From the NCBI GenBank assembly GCA_026786325.1, contig JAJAYH010000007.1, forward strand, positions 1 to 5,951: a stretch of 5,951 nucleotides of DNA, in the 5' to 3' direction. The notes beneath the pieces are model-generated. The model ran no database searches and had not been told where the DNA came from. It saw nothing but the letters and a program-made list of their open reading frames with translations. This document shows positions 5,722-5,951 of the stretch, piece after piece. Position 1 is the first letter of the stretch, and every line of letters starts with the position of its first letter. The stretch comes from Alkalinema sp. CAN_BIN05 (lineage in GTDB: Bacteria; Cyanobacteriota; Cyanobacteriia; Leptolyngbyales; Leptolyngbyaceae). The translations under genes and the position numbers were made by a program.

Positions 5722-5836
5722 CTTGAAGGTTATGAATAAACGAGATCTGGACTTCTAAATGACCCTTGTTAGCTTTAAAGAATTTAAAGAAAGACGACTC
5801 TATAGAGACTACCCAGTTATTTGGAGCATTTAATAC

Positions 5837-5869
5837 AAAAAAGAATCAAGCCGAAGCCTGATTCTTTTT
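5837..5869 (-). terminator. Intrinsic terminator of tRNA-His with UUCG tetraloop
   Basis: The arms AAAAAGAATCA (5838-5848) and TGATTCTTTTT (5859-5869) pair perfectly over 11 bp. On the minus strand three more pairs (one G-U) close the stem onto a C(UUCG)G tetraloop, a very stable fold, and the 3' side runs into TTTTTTG. It begins 24 bases beyond the tRNA-His 3' end in the direction of transcription. The plus-strand fold has an A-C mismatch and a worse loop, so the minus strand is the likely direction. Confidence 0.88.
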
Positions 5870-5892
5870 CGAGGATACTTCCTATTGATGAG

Positions 5893-5951
5893 GGCGAGCG
5901 AGGGGACTTGAACCCCCGGATGGCGGCACCACAAGCCGCTGCCTTAACCAC
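5893..5951 (-). tRNA. tRNA-His (anticodon GUG), 5' end cut off by window edge
   Basis: Read on the minus strand, the fragment starts within the D loop (GTGGTTAAGGC). The anticodon arm GCGGC-TTGTGGT-GCCGC follows, with anticodon GTG at 5932-5930, then a five-base variable loop CATCC, the T arm GGGGG-TTCAAGT-CCCCT (one G-U pair), the 3' acceptor strand CGCTCGC and discriminator C73 at 5893. C73 is the hallmark of bacterial tRNA-His, where it pairs with the extra G-1. CCA is not encoded (CCT follows). About 17-18 bases of the 5' end lie outside the window. Confidence 0.95.

Larger units (their letters stand above)
5513..5892. other. Upstream region of crtB, to the tRNA-His 3' end
   Basis: These 380 bases carry no recognisable gene. 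From the crtB side they hold a leader hairpin (5556-5590), a probable crtB promoter with an HLR1-like repeat (5694-5721), AT-rich palindromes (CTTTAAA-GAA-TTTAAAG at 5773-5789 and CTCTATAGAG at 5798-5807), and the tRNA terminator (5837-5869). On the plus strand a 24-codon ORF runs 5759-5833 (MTLVSFKEFKERRLYRDYPV...), directly after the stop of an in-frame eight-codon ORF starting at 5732. Neither has a well-placed ribosome-binding site, so I do not call them as genes. Confidence 0.6.

Noticed and set aside
5759..5833. 24-codon plus-strand ORF as a called gene
   Set aside because: No well-placed Shine-Dalgarno, no recognised family, and too short for coding statistics; kept only as a finding.
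1..5951. Mobile element, CRISPR array, phage or defence system
   Set aside because: No transposase or integrase motifs, no regularly spaced repeats, no paired terminal inverted repeats; all sizeable genes are recognised housekeeping or signalling families. A tRNA edge is present, but no attachment-site duplication of its 3' end is seen in the window.

Overview
The window looks like ordinary chromosomal DNA from a cyanobacterium. Three signs point there: the palindrome CGATCG is far over-represented (about 25 copies counted by eye, against about 1.5 expected), a phytoene synthase of cyanobacterial type is present, and so is a membrane-anchored eukaryotic-like Ser/Thr kinase carrying the HRDIAPDN catalytic-loop variant. 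Genus cannot be fixed from this much sequence; a filamentous Leptolyngbya/Oscillatoria-like lineage is a guess. No mobile element, CRISPR array or phage gene was seen.

Layout, left to right. (1) Positions 1-915, minus strand: prs (PRPP synthetase), cut by the window edge so that about the last 27 residues are missing. It probably starts at a GTG with a good Shine-Dalgarno. (2) 916-1280: a divergent intergenic region with a possible prs promoter and three pairs of short direct repeats. (3) 1281-1736, plus: a GatB/YqeY-domain protein. (4) 1737-1880: a spacer with a perfect 9-bp inverted repeat. (5) 1881-3728, plus: a 615-residue Ser/Thr kinase with one membrane helix and two beta-sandwich domains outside the membrane. 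(6) 3793-4479, plus: bioD (dethiobiotin synthetase), with a TATAAT box almost touching its start codon. (7) 4480-4579: a tandem 13-bp duplication and a two-way terminator between convergent genes. (8) 4580-5512, minus: phytoene synthase (crtB/psy). (9) 5513-5892: the long upstream region of crtB, with a leader hairpin, a promoter, an HLR1-like direct repeat, a tiny ORF of doubtful status and a strong terminator with a UUCG loop. (10) 5893-5951, minus: the 3' part of tRNA-His(GUG), cut by the window edge.

The genes are mostly unrelated housekeeping functions (nucleotide precursor, biotin, carotenoid, translation), each with its own signals, and do not form one pathway operon. No previously undescribed system is evident. 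The most interesting signal is regulatory: GTTACAAG-TT-GTTACAAG at 5701-5718 nearly matches the HLR1 element recognised by the cyanobacterial response regulator RpaB. It sits across the -35/-10 spacer of the likely crtB promoter, which would suit light-controlled repression of the first committed step of carotenoid synthesis. This is inference from motif and position, not demonstrated.
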